From NCBI RefSeq assembly GCF_000010725.1, contig NC_013854.1, positions 1,703,001-1,767,000 of the forward strand: a stretch of 64,000 nt of DNA, written 5' to 3'. Both the position numbers and the translations under genes were made by a program. The notes under the pieces were generated by a model, which made no database searches, was not told the DNA's origin, and worked only from the letters and a program-made list of their open reading frames with translations. Source of the stretch: Azospirillum sp. B510. GTDB lineage: Bacteria > Pseudomonadota > Alphaproteobacteria > Azospirillales > Azospirillaceae. Positions 48,700 through 59,155 of the stretch are shown here, in pieces (positions within the stretch are counted from its first letter, which is position 1; every line of letters starts with the position of its first letter).

Positions 48700-49002
48700 T
48701 CAGGAGCGAGGCGCATCCTCGCGGCCGGCGGCAAAGATGCCTTCCTCGACCCGGCACGCCTCGTCGATGATCGTCTGGTACAGGGTGGCCATGAAGTCCG
48801 GATCCAGGCCATAAGCCTTGCCTGCCTCGGCCGCCCGCCGTTTGACCGCTTCGACACGATCGGGCAGCACGGCCGGCAGGTTCTCCGCCATCTTCACCGC
48901 TGCGACACGGTGGACGACGGACAGGCGCTTGCCCAGCAAGGCGACGATCTCGTCGTCGATGGCGTCGATCTCGGCGCGGAGCGGGGCAAGGCTTTTCGAC
49001 AT
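48700..49002 (-). CDS. chorismate-mutase-like protein (AroQ/PchB type)
   Basis: A 100-residue helical protein of the AroQ fold: LAPLRAEIDAIDDEIVALLG, KRLSVVHRVAAVKMAENLP, VLPDRVEAVKRRAAEAGKAY and LYQTIIDEACRVEE. The pattern with arginine but no following glutamate (PDRV) is closer to the PchB-like lyases than to the E. coli PheA mutase. The function may be chorismate mutase, isochorismate-pyruvate lyase or something else. It lies between the E2 and E3 genes of pyruvate dehydrogenase with 20 and 15 bases to its neighbours, so it is co-transcribed. Confidence 0.82.
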   Translation of the reverse strand: MSKSLAPLRAEIDAIDDEIVALLGKRLSVVHRVAAVKMAENLPAVLPDRVEAVKRRAAEAGKAYGLDPDFMATLYQTIIDEACRVEEGIFAAGREDAPRS

Positions 49003-49022
49003 GGATCAGGTCCTTCAAACCG

Positions 49023-50357
49023 TCAGAGCAGCATCGAGAGCGGATCCTCGAGCAGCTTCTTCACCGCCGCAAGGAATTCCGCACCGACGGCGCCATCGGC
49101 GACCCGGTGATCGAAGGTGCCGGTCAGGCTCATCACCGTGGCGATGGCCAGAGCGCCGTCCTTGACGACCGGGCGCTGCTCGCTGGCGCCGACCGCCAGG
49201 ATGCAGGCCTGCGGCGGGTTGATGATCGCCGCGAACTGCTTGATCCCCATCATGCCCAGGTTGGAGATGGAGATCGTGCCGCCCTGATATTCTTCCGGCT
49301 TCAGCGCGTTGTCGCGCGCCTTCTTGGCCAGCACCTTCATCTCGTTGGAGATGTCGGCCAGACCCTTGGTCTCCGCCTTCTTGACGATCGGGGTGATCAG
49401 CCCGGTCGGAGTCGCCACCGCGACCGACACGTCGGCATGCTGGAACTGCAGCATCGCCTCGTCGGTCCAGGCGGCGTTCAGCGCCGGAACCTTCTTCAGC
49501 GCCAGCGCCACGGCGCGGATGATGAAGTCGTTCACCGACAGCTTGTAGGCGTCGGACCGGCCGTTCAGCTCGGCGCGGACCTTCATCAACGCGTCGATCT
49601 CGACATCCACCGTCAGGTAATAGTCGGGAACGGTGCGCTTCACCTCGCCGAGACGCTTGGCGATGGTCTTGCGCATGCCGCTGTTCGGCACGGCGGTGTA
49701 GGCCATGCCCAGCTTGTCGGCGAGCGCCTTGGCATCCACGCCCTCGGCCTTCGGAGCGGGGGCCGGGGCGGCAACCGGAGCCGGGGCGGCGGCGGGAGCG
49801 GCCGCGGCCGGGGTGTCGGCGACCTTGGCCGGGCCGGCGGCCTTGGCGGCCTCGACGTCGGCCTTGACGATGCGGCCGTGCGGGCCGGTGCCCTTGACCG
49901 TCTTCAGGTCGACGCCGGCCTGTTCGGCGATGCGGCGGGCCAGCGGGCTGGCGAACACGCGGGCGCCACCTGCCGCCGGAGCGGCGGCCGGAGCGGCCGG
50001 AGCGGGAGCCGGAACCGGAGCGGCGGCGGGAGCCGCCGTCTGCGCCGGGGCCGGGGCGGCGGCGGGAACCGGGGCGGGAGCGGAGCCGGCGGAGGCCAAA
50101 GCACTCTCGTCCTCGCCCTCTTCCAGCAGGATGGCGATGGGGGTGTTCACCGCCACGCCCTGGCTGCCGGCCGGGATCAGGATCTTGCCGATGCGGCCTT
50201 CATCGACCGCCTCGACTTCCATGGTGGCCTTGTCGGTCTCGATCTCGGCGAGCACGTCGCCGGACTTCACCGTGTCGCCTTCCTTCTTCAGCCACTTGGC
50301 GAGGTTGCCCTCGGTCATCGTGGGCGAGAGGGCGGGCATCAGAATCTGAACGGTCAT
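49023..50357 (-). CDS. pdhC: pyruvate dehydrogenase E2 (dihydrolipoamide acetyltransferase)
   Basis: The core acetyltransferase of the complex, 444 residues: one lipoyl domain with the modified lysine in [17 protein letters not shown], an Ala/Pro-rich linker, a peripheral-subunit-binding domain ([20 protein letters not shown]), a second Ala/Pro linker, and the catalytic domain ending with [15 protein letters not shown]. Starts 16 bases after pdhB. Confidence 0.95.
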   Translation of the reverse strand: MTVQILMPALSPTMTEGNLAKWLKKEGDTVKSGDVLAEIETDKATMEVEAVDEGRIGKILIPAGSQGVAVNTPIAILLEEGEDESALASAGSAPAPVPAAAPAPAQTAAPAAAPVPAPAPAAPAAAPAAGGARVFASPLARRIAEQAGVDLKTVKGTGPHGRIVKADVEAAKAAGPAKVADTPAAAAPAAAPAPVAAPAPAPKAEGVDAKALADKLGMAYTAVPNSGMRKTIAKRLGEVKRTVPDYYLTVDVEIDALMKVRAELNGRSDAYKLSVNDFIIRAVALALKKVPALNAAWTDEAMLQFQHADVSVAVATPTGLITPIVKKAETKGLADISNEMKVLAKKARDNALKPEEYQGGTISISNLGMMGIKQFAAIINPPQACILAVGASEQRPVVKDGALAIATVMSLTGTFDHRVADGAVGAEFLAAVKKLLEDPLSMLL

Positions 50358-50373
50358 CCTATCAGCCCTCCTC

Positions 50374-51768
<1,395 letters not shown>

Positions 51769-51902
51769 TCCTCAACCTCCGGCGGCACGAGGGAACCCGG
51801 TTGCCACAGCCATTTCGGGGGCAACCCGTTCCGGTCAACGCCGCTCCTGCTTTTCGTGGACGTCAGGACGAGACGGTGGATTCGACAGTCAGGACCGGAT
51901 GG

Positions 51903-52922
51903 TCAGGACTCGACCAGGATGTCGGTCCACAGTTCCGACGGATCGGGCTCCGGGCTCTGCTGCGCGAACTCGGCCGATTCGGTGACGATCGCCTTCACCT
52001 CGCGATCGATCTCCTTCAGCTTGTCCTCGTCGGCATGGCCGCCGGCCAGCAGCTTGGACTTCAGCTGATCGATCGGATCGGACTCCGACCGCATCTTCTC
52101 GACCTCTTCCTTCGTCCGGTACTTGGCCGGATCGGACATGGAATGGCCGCGGTAGCGGTAGGTCTTCATCTCCAGGATGACCGGACCGTTGCCTTCGCGG
52201 ATGTAGTTCACCCACTGGTCGGCGGCGGCCTTCACGTCCAGCACGTCCATCCCGTTGACCTGATAGCCGGGGATGCCGTAGGCGGCGCCGCGCTGATGCA
52301 GTTCACCGGCCGAGGCGCGCTCCTGCGAGGTGCCCATGGCGTACTTGTTGTTCTCGATGACGAACAGCACCGGCAGCTTCCACAGCGCAGCCATGTTGAA
52401 GCTCTCGTACACCTGGCCCTGGTTGATGGCGCCGTCGCCGCAATAGACCGCGGAGACGCCGCCGTCATTGAGGTACTTGTGCGAGAAGGCCAGGCCGGTG
52501 CCGAGCGGAACCTGGCCGCCGACGATGCCATGGCCGCCGTAGAAGTTCTTCTCGCGGCTGAACATGTGCATCGAGCCGCCCTTGCCCTTGGAGTAGCCTC
52601 CGATGCGGCCGGTCAGCTCGGCCATCACGCCCTTGGCGTCCATGCCGCAGGCCAGCATGTGGCCGTGGTCGCGGTAGCTGGTGATGACGTCGTCGCCCTC
52701 TTTCAGGGCGGCCTGCACGCCGACGACGACGGCCTCCTGGCCGATATAGAGATGGCAGAAGCCGCCGATCAGGCCCATGCCGTAAAGCTGGCCCGCCTTT
52801 TCTTCAAAGCGGCGGATCAGCAGCATCTCGCGGTAGTAATGAAGAAGCTCTTCGGAAGAGACGGCTTGAACGGGCGCGGTGTCGGTCTGCGCCTTGGTCG
52901 GACGGCGTCGGGACGCGGCCAT
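51903..52922 (-). CDS. pdhA: pyruvate dehydrogenase E1 alpha
   Basis: The thiamine-diphosphate subunit, 339 residues: LLHYYREMLLIRRFEEKAGQ, then GFCHLYIGQEAVVVG, the ThDP motif YCGDGAINQGQVYESFNMAA and the phosphorylation-loop region YRYRGHSMSDPAKYR. It starts at an ATG (52922) with GGGGAGG close upstream and forms an operon with pdhB (134 bases downstream), pdhC, the mutase-like gene and lpdA. A promoter-like TTGCGC, 17 bases, TAGTGT is seen about 110 bases upstream. Confidence 0.96.
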   Translation of the reverse strand: MAASRRRPTKAQTDTAPVQAVSSEELLHYYREMLLIRRFEEKAGQLYGMGLIGGFCHLYIGQEAVVVGVQAALKEGDDVITSYRDHGHMLACGMDAKGVMAELTGRIGGYSKGKGGSMHMFSREKNFYGGHGIVGGQVPLGTGLAFSHKYLNDGGVSAVYCGDGAINQGQVYESFNMAALWKLPVLFVIENNKYAMGTSQERASAGELHQRGAAYGIPGYQVNGMDVLDVKAAADQWVNYIREGNGPVILEMKTYRYRGHSMSDPAKYRTKEEVEKMRSESDPIDQLKSKLLAGGHADEDKLKEIDREVKAIVTESAEFAQQSPEPDPSELWTDILVES

Positions 52923-53079
52923 GATTCCTCCCCAGGGTTCAAGCGGCAACGGCCTTGAAACAGCCGCCGCCGCCACACGTTGCGGGTAAGCGAAAACCCG
53001 CACCGGAAAGCGACTATGGCGCGCACACTACACGAGCTTTAAACGCCGCGCAAATCTCTGTTTTTGCAGCGCTATTTCA

Positions 53080-53102
53080 GATTAACCGCGATTTGGTTAA
53101 TC
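53080..53102. repeat. inverted repeat between divIC and pdhA
   Basis: GATTAACC (53080-53087) pairs perfectly with GGTTAATC (53095-53102) around GCGATTT, 14 bases after the septum-formation gene stop and upstream of the pdhA promoter region. It could be a weak terminator or an operator. Confidence 0.45.
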
Positions 53103-53115
53103 GGCTGATTTCCCC

Positions 53116-53487
53116 TTACTTCTGCGTTGCGGCGCCGTCCTGATCGGCCAGCTTGGGAAGCTTGACGATGACGTCGCGCGAGCTGGAGAAGTTCAGCATC
53201 AGCCGCGCCCGCTCTTCCAGCATGTCGCGGTCCAGACCGTCGCCGCGCAGCAGTTGGGCGCGGCGTTCCATGTCCTCCCGCTCGGTGCGGAGCTGGTTGA
53301 GAACCGTCTCCGCCTGGGCGATCTGCCCCTGGATCTGCTTCATCGCCACCAGCCCGCGGTCGCCATGGACCGCGTAATAGGCGAAGTAAGCGACCACGCA
53401 GGCGCACAGCGCCGGCATGATGGCTTGGCGAAGCGCGCTTTTGGCGGCGCGGGCGAGCGTATCGGTGAAATCGGCGATCATCGTCAT
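53116..53487 (-). CDS. septum formation initiator protein (DivIC/FtsB family)
   Basis: A 123-residue bitopic protein: a cytoplasmic start, a membrane helix (IMPALCACVVAYFAYYAVHG), a coiled coil (MKQIQGQIAQAETVLNQLRT, then EREDMERRAQLLRG) and the conserved DRDMLEERARLMLNF typical of FtsB/DivIC. FtsB joins FtsL and FtsQ at the division site. Position directly before pdhA is standard in alphaproteobacteria. Confidence 0.92.
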   Translation of the reverse strand: MTMIADFTDTLARAAKSALRQAIMPALCACVVAYFAYYAVHGDRGLVAMKQIQGQIAQAETVLNQLRTEREDMERRAQLLRGDGLDRDMLEERARLMLNFSSSRDVIVKLPKLADQDGAATQK

Positions 53488-53857
53488 GGTGCGACGATGG
53501 AATCACAGCGTCTTTCCGCCGGTCAAACGAAAAAGATGGAACAGGCGAAGCGCAAAAGCTTCGTGATCTTTGCGCAACCCAGTAATGGGTATCCGCGAGG
53601 CCCAAGCCACAAATCGTTACAATGTTCCTGTAAAGTTCTTACGACCTAGGGGGCTGTCCCCCGCCCCTCCTCCCTGTCCATTGGCCCAGCCATCCACCCG
53701 GCGTAACACCAAGGTGAATGGAATGAACCCGGCGGTGGGGTGTTTGGACCCACACGGCGCCATCAGGTCCGTGCCGAGTCCAACCGGTGCTCGCGCGGCG
53801 GAAACCCTTGATGGTGAGCCTCGACGGCGCCGCCCACTGGCTGAGGAGCGATACTCC
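53488..53857. other. 370-base noncoding gap with several small palindromes
   Basis: No gene is apparent. It contains GCGCAAA...TTTGCGC (53550-53575), TTACA-N7-TGTAA (53617-53633), and GGGGG-CTGT-CCCCC (53649-53662). The second could be an operator and the third a small hairpin. The rest probably holds the promoters of the divergent septum gene and the lipoprotein gene. Confidence 0.4.
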
Positions 53858-54166
53858 ATGCGCAGCAAGTTTCTGATCGCGGCCCTGCCCGCCCTGCTTC
53901 TGGGACTGGCGGCCTGCGACGACCAAAATGCCCAGAACTCCAACGCGGCCAACCAGAGCAGCCCGACAACCAGCAGCGGGACCAGCAGCGGCTCCACCAC
54001 CGTGCCGCCCCCTTCGACCGGAGTACCGGTGCAAGGCGGCACGTCGGGCAATTCGATGAACGAAGGCAGCGGAGCCACCACCACCGCACCGGGCGGCTCG
54101 ACCGCCGGAGGGGCGGCGGGCGGCGGCGCCAGCACCGGATCATCCACCCCTTCGGGCGGCCAGTAA
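53858..54166 (+). CDS. Ser/Thr/Gly-rich lipoprotein
   Basis: A 102-residue predicted lipoprotein with the lipobox LLLGLAAC-DDQ after a typical signal (MRSKFLIAALPALLLGLAAC). The mature part is low in complexity: Asn/Gln, Ser/Thr, then Gly-rich (TSSGTSSGSTTVPPPSTG, GGSTAGGAAGGGASTG). No domain is recognised. GAGGAG lies ten bases before the ATG. The style is the same as the gene at 16767, so the two may be paralogues. Confidence 0.7.
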   Translation: MRSKFLIAALPALLLGLAACDDQNAQNSNAANQSSPTTSSGTSSGSTTVPPPSTGVPVQGGTSGNSMNEGSGATTTAPGGSTAGGAAGGGASTGSSTPSGGQ

Positions 54167-54194
54167 GCCGGCGCGCCTCTGGACAGCGGACGGC

Positions 54195-55316
54195 TCAGAC
54201 GTCCACCACCCGGCCCGAGCGGTCGGACGGATCGCGTCCGCTGTCCGGCTCGAAGGCGATGCCCTTGACCAGCGCCACCACGTCGCGGCCGGGCGCCAGT
54301 TGCAGTTCGCGCAGGGCCGCACGGGTGATGCGGGCGATCAGGAAGGATCCGCCGACCGCCAGCCGCACATCGGCCGAGGATGGACCGGCCTCCGCCACCT
54401 CCACCACCGTCGCGGCCAGCGCATTGCGCAGGCTGACGCCGGCCAGGGGCTGCAAGCCGATGATGACGTCGCGGGCGTGGATGTGCAGCCGCACCGCCAT
54501 CCCCGGCGCCCGATCGACCTGAGGCACGGTCAACCGGCCGCCGTCGAAGGCGAGAACCGACAGGCCATCTTCCGGGATGTGGCGCTCGACCGTCAGATCC
54601 AGAACCGCGCCGGCGTCCTGCGCCCCGGTCACCGCCGACAGATCGAGCCGGCCCATGACGGTGCCGACCGGTCCGGAGGCGCGCACCCTGCCATCGGCAA
54701 TCAGCACCATCGTGGTGGCGAGCCGCACCACCTCGTCCAGCGCGTGACTGACCATGACGATGGGAATGTTCATCTCGTCGCGCAGCCGCTCGATATAAGG
54801 CATGATCTCGGCCTTGCGGGCGGCGTCGAGCGAGGCCATCGGCTCGTCCATCAGCAGCAGGCGCGGCTGCGCCAGCAGGGCGCGGCCGAAGGCGACGCGC
54901 TGCTTCTCGCCGCCGGACAGGCCGCGCGGCCTGCGGTCCAGCAGATGGCCGACCCCCAGCAGTTCGACCACCGGATCGAAGGCGATCCGCCGCTCCCGCA
55001 CCGGCACGCGCCGCAGCCCATATTCCAGATTGCCGCGCACGGTCATGTGCGGGAACAGGCGTGATTCCTGGAAGACATAGCCGATGCGCCGCTTCTCGAC
55101 CGGCAGGTCGATGCGCCGGGCGCTGTCGAAGAACATGGTGTCGCCGACACGGATATGCCCATCATCGGGCCGCGTCAGCCCGGCGATGGCGTTGATGACC
55201 GATGTCTTGCCCGAGCCGGAACGGCCGAACAGCGCCGTCACCCCGCGTTCCTCGGCGGTCAGGGCGATGTCGAGGGTGAAGGCGCCCAGCCTCTGGCGGA
55301 TTCGCAGGTCCAGCAT
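54195..55316 (-). CDS. modC: molybdate ABC transporter, ATP-binding protein
   Basis: ModC, 373 residues: Walker A GRSGSGKTSVINAIAG, signature LSGGEKQRVAFGRALLA, Walker B LLLMDEPMASLD, and a C-terminal molybdate-binding (Mop/TOBE) domain of about 70 residues with MAVRLHIHARDVIIGLQPLA. It powers molybdate uptake. The start follows the modB stop after three bases. Confidence 0.95.
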   Translation of the reverse strand: MLDLRIRQRLGAFTLDIALTAEERGVTALFGRSGSGKTSVINAIAGLTRPDDGHIRVGDTMFFDSARRIDLPVEKRRIGYVFQESRLFPHMTVRGNLEYGLRRVPVRERRIAFDPVVELLGVGHLLDRRPRGLSGGEKQRVAFGRALLAQPRLLLMDEPMASLDAARKAEIMPYIERLRDEMNIPIVMVSHALDEVVRLATTMVLIADGRVRASGPVGTVMGRLDLSAVTGAQDAGAVLDLTVERHIPEDGLSVLAFDGGRLTVPQVDRAPGMAVRLHIHARDVIIGLQPLAGVSLRNALAATVVEVAEAGPSSADVRLAVGGSFLIARITRAALRELQLAPGRDVVALVKGIAFEPDSGRDPSDRSGRVVDV

Positions 55317-55319
55317 GGT

Positions 55320-56018
55320 TCAGACCTGCCCGATCAGGCGGCGGACCCGGTTCGCCAGGAATTCCGACATCGTCAGCGCCAGCAGCGCCACCGAGAAGGA
55401 GATGGTGGCCAGCCGCGCCGCCATCACGTCACCGCCCGGCTCCTGCGTCGCGGCATAGATCGCCAGCGGCAGGGTCTGCGTCTTGCCGGGGATGTTGGAG
55501 ACGAAGGTGATGACCGCGCCGAATTCGCCCATCGCCGCGGCGAAGGCGACGATGGCGCCCGACAACAGGCCCGGCGCCATCAGCGGCAAGAGGATGGTGA
55601 AGAAACGGTCGATCGGACCGGCGCCCAGCGTGCGCGCCGCCGCCTCCAGCCCGCCGTCGATGGCCTCTACCGACAGGCGGATCGCCCGCACCATCAGCGG
55701 GAAGGAGGTCACCGCCACCGCCAGCGACGCTCCTTCCGCCGTGAAGATCAGCTTGATTCCAAAGGCCTGGTACAGCCAGCCGCCAACCACCCCCTTGGTC
55801 CCCATGGTCACCAGCAGGATATAGCCGGTGACCACGGGCGGCAGGACCAGCGGCAGATGGACCAGCCCGTCGAACAGCGTCTTGCCTGGAAAGGAATAGC
55901 GGCCAAGCACCCAGGCGGCGAGCACGGCGACCGGTAACCCCAGCGCGATGGCGACGCCCGCGACACGCAGGCTGAGCAGCAACGCGGTGGTCTCCATCGG
56001 CGTCAGGATATTCATCAT
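55320..56018 (-). CDS. modB: molybdate ABC transporter, permease
   Basis: A 232-residue inner-membrane permease with five to six hydrophobic helices and the EAA loop AARTLGAGPIDRFFTILLPL. ModB forms the channel fed by ModA. Starts six bases after the modA stop codon. Confidence 0.94.
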   Translation of the reverse strand: MMNILTPMETTALLLSLRVAGVAIALGLPVAVLAAWVLGRYSFPGKTLFDGLVHLPLVLPPVVTGYILLVTMGTKGVVGGWLYQAFGIKLIFTAEGASLAVAVTSFPLMVRAIRLSVEAIDGGLEAAARTLGAGPIDRFFTILLPLMAPGLLSGAIVAFAAAMGEFGAVITFVSNIPGKTQTLPLAIYAATQEPGGDVMAARLATISFSVALLALTMSEFLANRVRRLIGQV

Positions 56019-56024
56019 CGGAGC

Positions 56025-56834
56025 TTACGGCGCCTTGGCGACCGGGACGAAGCCGAATTCCTTCCAAACCGCCATGCCCTCCGGCGACTTGATGTAGTCG
56101 AGGAAGGCCGCTCCGGCCGGGTTCTTGGAAGACGCCGTCAGGGCCGCCGGATAGACCACCGGCGGATAGCTGTCGGGCGGGAAGGTCGCGGCGACCTCCA
56201 CCCCCGGATCGATGGCGGCATCGGTGCGATAGACGATGCCCAGCGGCACTTCGCCGCGGCTGACCAGCGCCAGGGCGGCGCGCACGCTGTCGGCCCGCGC
56301 CAGTTTCGGCTCCACCGCCGTCCATTGGCCGAGCTTCTCCAGCGCCGCCTTGGCGTACTTCCCGACCGGAACGTTCGAGGGATCGCCGGTGGCGAGCCGG
56401 CCGTCACCCAGCTGTTCCGCCAGCTTGCCGTCCTTGGACAGGTCGGGCTTCAGCGTCGAACCCTTCGGCACGACCACCACCAGTTCATTGCCGAGCAGGC
56501 TGACCCGGCTGTCGGTCTTGATGAGGTTGCGCTGCTGCAAATAGTCCATCCAGTCGAGATCCGCGGAAATGAAGATGTCGGCGGGGGCGCCATTCTCGAT
56601 CTGCTTGGCAAGTCCCGACGAGGCGGCAAAGGAGGAGGTCACGATTCCGCCGGTCTTCGCCTTGAACTGCGCCGACAGCTTATCCACCGCGTTCTTGGTC
56701 GAGGCGGCGGCCAGGACCAGAACGTCCTGCGCCATCGCCGCCGGCGCCGCCAGCGTCAGCCCGACACCGAGGACGACCGCGAAGGCCGCCGATGTGACAC
56801 CACGCCGCCCCAAGACCGCACGCATCCCGATCAT
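56025..56834 (-). CDS. modA: molybdate ABC transporter, periplasmic binding protein
   Basis: A 269-residue binding protein with a signal peptide ending about AAPAAMAQ. The mature start is LVLAAASTKNAVDKLSAQFK, with the oxyanion-binding SSGLAKQIENGAPADIFISA and DSVRAALALVSRGEVPLGIV further on. The ATG at 56834 has AGGAG six bases upstream; an upstream ATG at 56864 has none. It leads the modABC operon and diverges from rpe. Confidence 0.93.
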   Translation of the reverse strand: MIGMRAVLGRRGVTSAAFAVVLGVGLTLAAPAAMAQDVLVLAAASTKNAVDKLSAQFKAKTGGIVTSSFAASSGLAKQIENGAPADIFISADLDWMDYLQQRNLIKTDSRVSLLGNELVVVVPKGSTLKPDLSKDGKLAEQLGDGRLATGDPSNVPVGKYAKAALEKLGQWTAVEPKLARADSVRAALALVSRGEVPLGIVYRTDAAIDPGVEVAATFPPDSYPPVVYPAALTASSKNPAGAAFLDYIKSPEGMAVWKEFGFVPVAKAP

Positions 56835-56856
56835 CGTCATCTCCTGCCGATTTCGA

Positions 56857-56877
56857 CGTTTCATATATATTCAAACG
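56857..56877 (-). promoter_or_regulatory. candidate molybdate-responsive operator (Mo-box-like)
   Basis: On the modA strand the site starts CGTTTGAATATA and ends TATGAAACG, with outer arms CGTTT and AAACG over an AT core. This resembles the CGnTATAT-type palindrome bound by ModE/Mop regulators in related bacteria. It lies 23 bases before the modA start, where a repressor would block initiation. The match is not exact. Confidence 0.4.
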
Positions 56878-57033
56878 GATACAGCGCTTCGCGGTTGCGG
56901 TAAAGCGCAAACGGCCAAGCCGGAGGCGGATCCGGAACGGTCACATCATGTCATGACTTGCGTCGCGCCCCCGTGATAGGACTTGCGCCATCCGGACCCG
57001 CTCCATCTTCCCTCCCTGCCTTAGGAAAGCCCC

Positions 57034-57687
57034 ATGCGCGCCGTGAAGATTTCCCCCTCGATTCTCTCCGCCGATTTCGCCCGGCTGGGCGAGGAGGTCC
57101 GTGCGGTCGACGCGGCCGGCGCCGACTACATCCACATCGACGTGATGGACGGCCATTTCGTGCCGAACCTGACCATCGGGCCGGGGGTGGTGAAGGCGCT
57201 GCGCCCCCATTCCGCCAAGGTCTTCGACGTCCATCTGATGATCTCGCCGGTGGATCTGTTCGTTCCGGACTTCGCCAAGGCCGGCGCCGACATCATCACC
57301 GTCCATCCGGAAGCGGGCCCGCATCTGCACCGCACCATCCAGTTGATCAAGTCGCTGGGCAAGAAGGCCGGCGTCTCGCTGAATCCGGCCACGCCGGTGG
57401 ACGCCATCCAGCATGTGCTGGAGGATGTCGACCTGGTGCTGGTGATGACGGTCAACCCCGGCTTTGGCGGCCAGAGCTTCATCAAGAGCCAGTTGCCGAA
57501 GATCCGCGAGCTGCGCGCCCGCATCGACGCGATCGGCAAGCCGATCGACCTGGAGGTCGATGGCGGCATCAATCCGGAAACCGCCCGCCTGGCGATCGAG
57601 GCCGGCGCCGACGTGCTGGTCGCCGGCACCGCCACCTTCACCGGCGGGCCCGACCAGTATGCCGCCAACATCAAGGCGCTGCGCTGA
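57034..57687 (+). CDS. rpe: ribulose-phosphate 3-epimerase
   Basis: A 217-residue TIM-barrel epimerase of the pentose-phosphate pathway: [15 protein letters not shown], the metal ligands in [18 protein letters not shown] and [20 protein letters not shown] and [11 protein letters not shown]. Zinc or iron binds the two His and two Asp residues. AGGA lies upstream of the ATG. Confidence 0.97.
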   Translation: MRAVKISPSILSADFARLGEEVRAVDAAGADYIHIDVMDGHFVPNLTIGPGVVKALRPHSAKVFDVHLMISPVDLFVPDFAKAGADIITVHPEAGPHLHRTIQLIKSLGKKAGVSLNPATPVDAIQHVLEDVDLVLVMTVNPGFGGQSFIKSQLPKIRELRARIDAIGKPIDLEVDGGINPETARLAIEAGADVLVAGTATFTGGPDQYAANIKALR

Positions 57688-57717
57688 GCGTTCGTCGGGA
57701 CCGCGCGGCGGGATTCT

Positions 57718-57754
57718 CCCTCTCTCCCCCCCAAAGGCGTCCGGGGAGAGAGGG
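57718..57754 (+). terminator. hairpin after rpe
   Basis: CCCTCTCTCCCC (57718-57729) pairs with GGGGAGAGAGGG (57743-57754) around a 13-base loop, 31 bases after the rpe stop. Strong stem but no T-run. Confidence 0.5.
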
Positions 57755-57783
57755 CGCATCGCCCAAAAGATCCTCCGACGCGG

Positions 57784-57808
57784 AGAACCAAACACGTCCG
57801 TTCCCGTT
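57784..57808 (+). promoter_or_regulatory. possible EcfG-type promoter
   Basis: AGAAC at 57784-57788 and CGTT at 57805-57808 are 16 bases apart, close to the GGAAC-N16/17-CGTT pattern of general-stress sigma factors in alphaproteobacteria. It sits 46-70 bases before the stress-type membrane protein at 57854. One base differs in the first block. Confidence 0.4.
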
Positions 57809-57853
57809 ATTGGACATGGGAAGACGGTCCCGCAACGGAAGGGAAATCAAACC

Positions 57854-58111
57854 ATGGGCATTCTCTGGACGATCATCATCGGCTTTCTCGCCGGCATCGT
57901 CGCCAAATTCCTGATGCCGGGTCGTGATCCGGGCGGCTTCATCATCACCACCCTGCTCGGCATCGCGGGCGCCTTCGTCGCCACATATCTGGGCGCAGCC
58001 ATCGGCTGGTACCGACCGGGCGAAGGGGCCGGATTCATCGGCGCCATCGTCGGCGCGATCATCATCCTCGCCATCTACCGCATGGTCGCCGGACGCAGCA
58101 CCACGGTTTGA
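57854..58111 (+). CDS. GlsB/YeaQ/YmgE-family stress membrane protein
   Basis: An 85-residue protein with three hydrophobic segments (LWTIIIGFLAGIVAKFL, GGFIITTLLGIAGAFVATYL, GFIGAIVGAIIILAIYR) and the conserved PGRDPGG after the first. The family is induced by stress but has no defined biochemical role. GGAAGGG lies about ten bases before the ATG. A possible EcfG-type promoter precedes it and a PhyR-like regulator gene follows on the other strand. Confidence 0.9.
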   Translation: MGILWTIIIGFLAGIVAKFLMPGRDPGGFIITTLLGIAGAFVATYLGAAIGWYRPGEGAGFIGAIVGAIIILAIYRMVAGRSTTV

Positions 58112-58194
58112 CCGTTCTTCGGATGCGCTCCTGAAAGCCGGAGGGGCCATCGATTCGCCGATGGTCCCTTCTCACCGGAAGCGCGTCGGCACCC

Positions 58195-58998
58195 TCACGC
58201 CAGCGCCACCGGCTGCGGCATGAAGATGGCGCGGGAGATGGCGGCCTGGAGGCCGGCATTGGTGAAGGGCTTGCGGACGATCTGACCGAGATGGCCGGCA
58301 TCCCGCGCCAGGATGTCGTCGTCGAAGGCGGTGACGAAAATGGTGCGCAGGTCGCGCACGCGCTTCAGACGCCGCGCGATCTCTATTCCGCTGCCGCCAT
58401 CCGCCAGCCGCACGTCCAGCAGGGCCAGCGTCGGTCTTTCCGCCTTCAGCAGGGCCAGCGCCTCCGCCTCATTGCCGGCGGTTCCGCAGACGATATGGCC
58501 CATCTCGGCGACCAGCGCCCCCAGTTCCAGGGCCAGCAGCGCATTGTCCTCCACCACCATCACGCGCTGGACCATGGCGCCGCGCACCGCGGCGCGGGCC
58601 GCCTTCAACCGCCTGATCGCCTCGCCACCCTCCAACTGGAGCACCTTCGCCGCCTGCGGCAGGCTCAGTCCCTCCAGCGCGGTCAGCAGATACAGGCGGC
58701 GATCGGCCTCCGGCAGGCCGGCGAGGGCGCGCTCGATGGGATGGGGCGACGGAAAGGGCCGGCCGGGCGGGCCGAACTCCTCCTCGGAGCGATCGAACAG
58801 CAGGTTGAGCAAGGCATACATCGGCAGGCGCGCGCCATCACCACCACGGTCCAGCCCGAAGCGCGACGGCGCCATCACCGCCGCCTCGACACAGCGGGTC
58901 ACCAGCGCGTCGCCACGGTCGGTTGCACCGGTCAGCGCCCGCGCATAGCGGCGCAGCACCGGAACCACCTCGAACAGTTCACATTCGTAAACCAGCAT
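58195..58998 (-). CDS. PhyR-like response regulator (sigma-like plus receiver domains)
   Basis: A 267-residue protein with an ECF-sigma-like N-terminal half (YARALTGATDRGDALVTRCV, then LTALEGLSLPQAAKVLQLEG) and a C-terminal receiver with LALLDVRLADGGSG (phospho-Asp), FVTAFDDD and IVRKPFTNA. This is the architecture of PhyR, the anti-anti-sigma factor that frees EcfG from NepR in the general stress response. No nepR or ecfG gene is adjacent, unlike the usual locus, so it may be a second PhyR-like protein. The receiver is intact. Confidence 0.87.
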   Translation of the reverse strand: MLVYECELFEVVPVLRRYARALTGATDRGDALVTRCVEAAVMAPSRFGLDRGGDGARLPMYALLNLLFDRSEEEFGPPGRPFPSPHPIERALAGLPEADRRLYLLTALEGLSLPQAAKVLQLEGGEAIRRLKAARAAVRGAMVQRVMVVEDNALLALELGALVAEMGHIVCGTAGNEAEALALLKAERPTLALLDVRLADGGSGIEIARRLKRVRDLRTIFVTAFDDDILARDAGHLGQIVRKPFTNAGLQAAISRAIFMPQPVALA

Positions 58999-59155
58999 GC
59001 CTGCGACTCCGCTCCCCGCCGGGGACTTCGAATCCTATCATGCCTGGCGAAGCGGTCGACTGGGAAATGGGGGTGCAAATGGAGGTGCCCGGGGAGACGG
59101 GGGAAATCCGCCCGCCAATGCCGGCCCTCCAGCCGGATTACAGGCGAAAGACGCC

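Noticed and set aside
53539-53570. EcfG-type promoter (GGAAC) before the second lipoprotein
   Set aside because: The downstream half reads CGTG instead of CGTT and the site lies over 280 bases from the gene.
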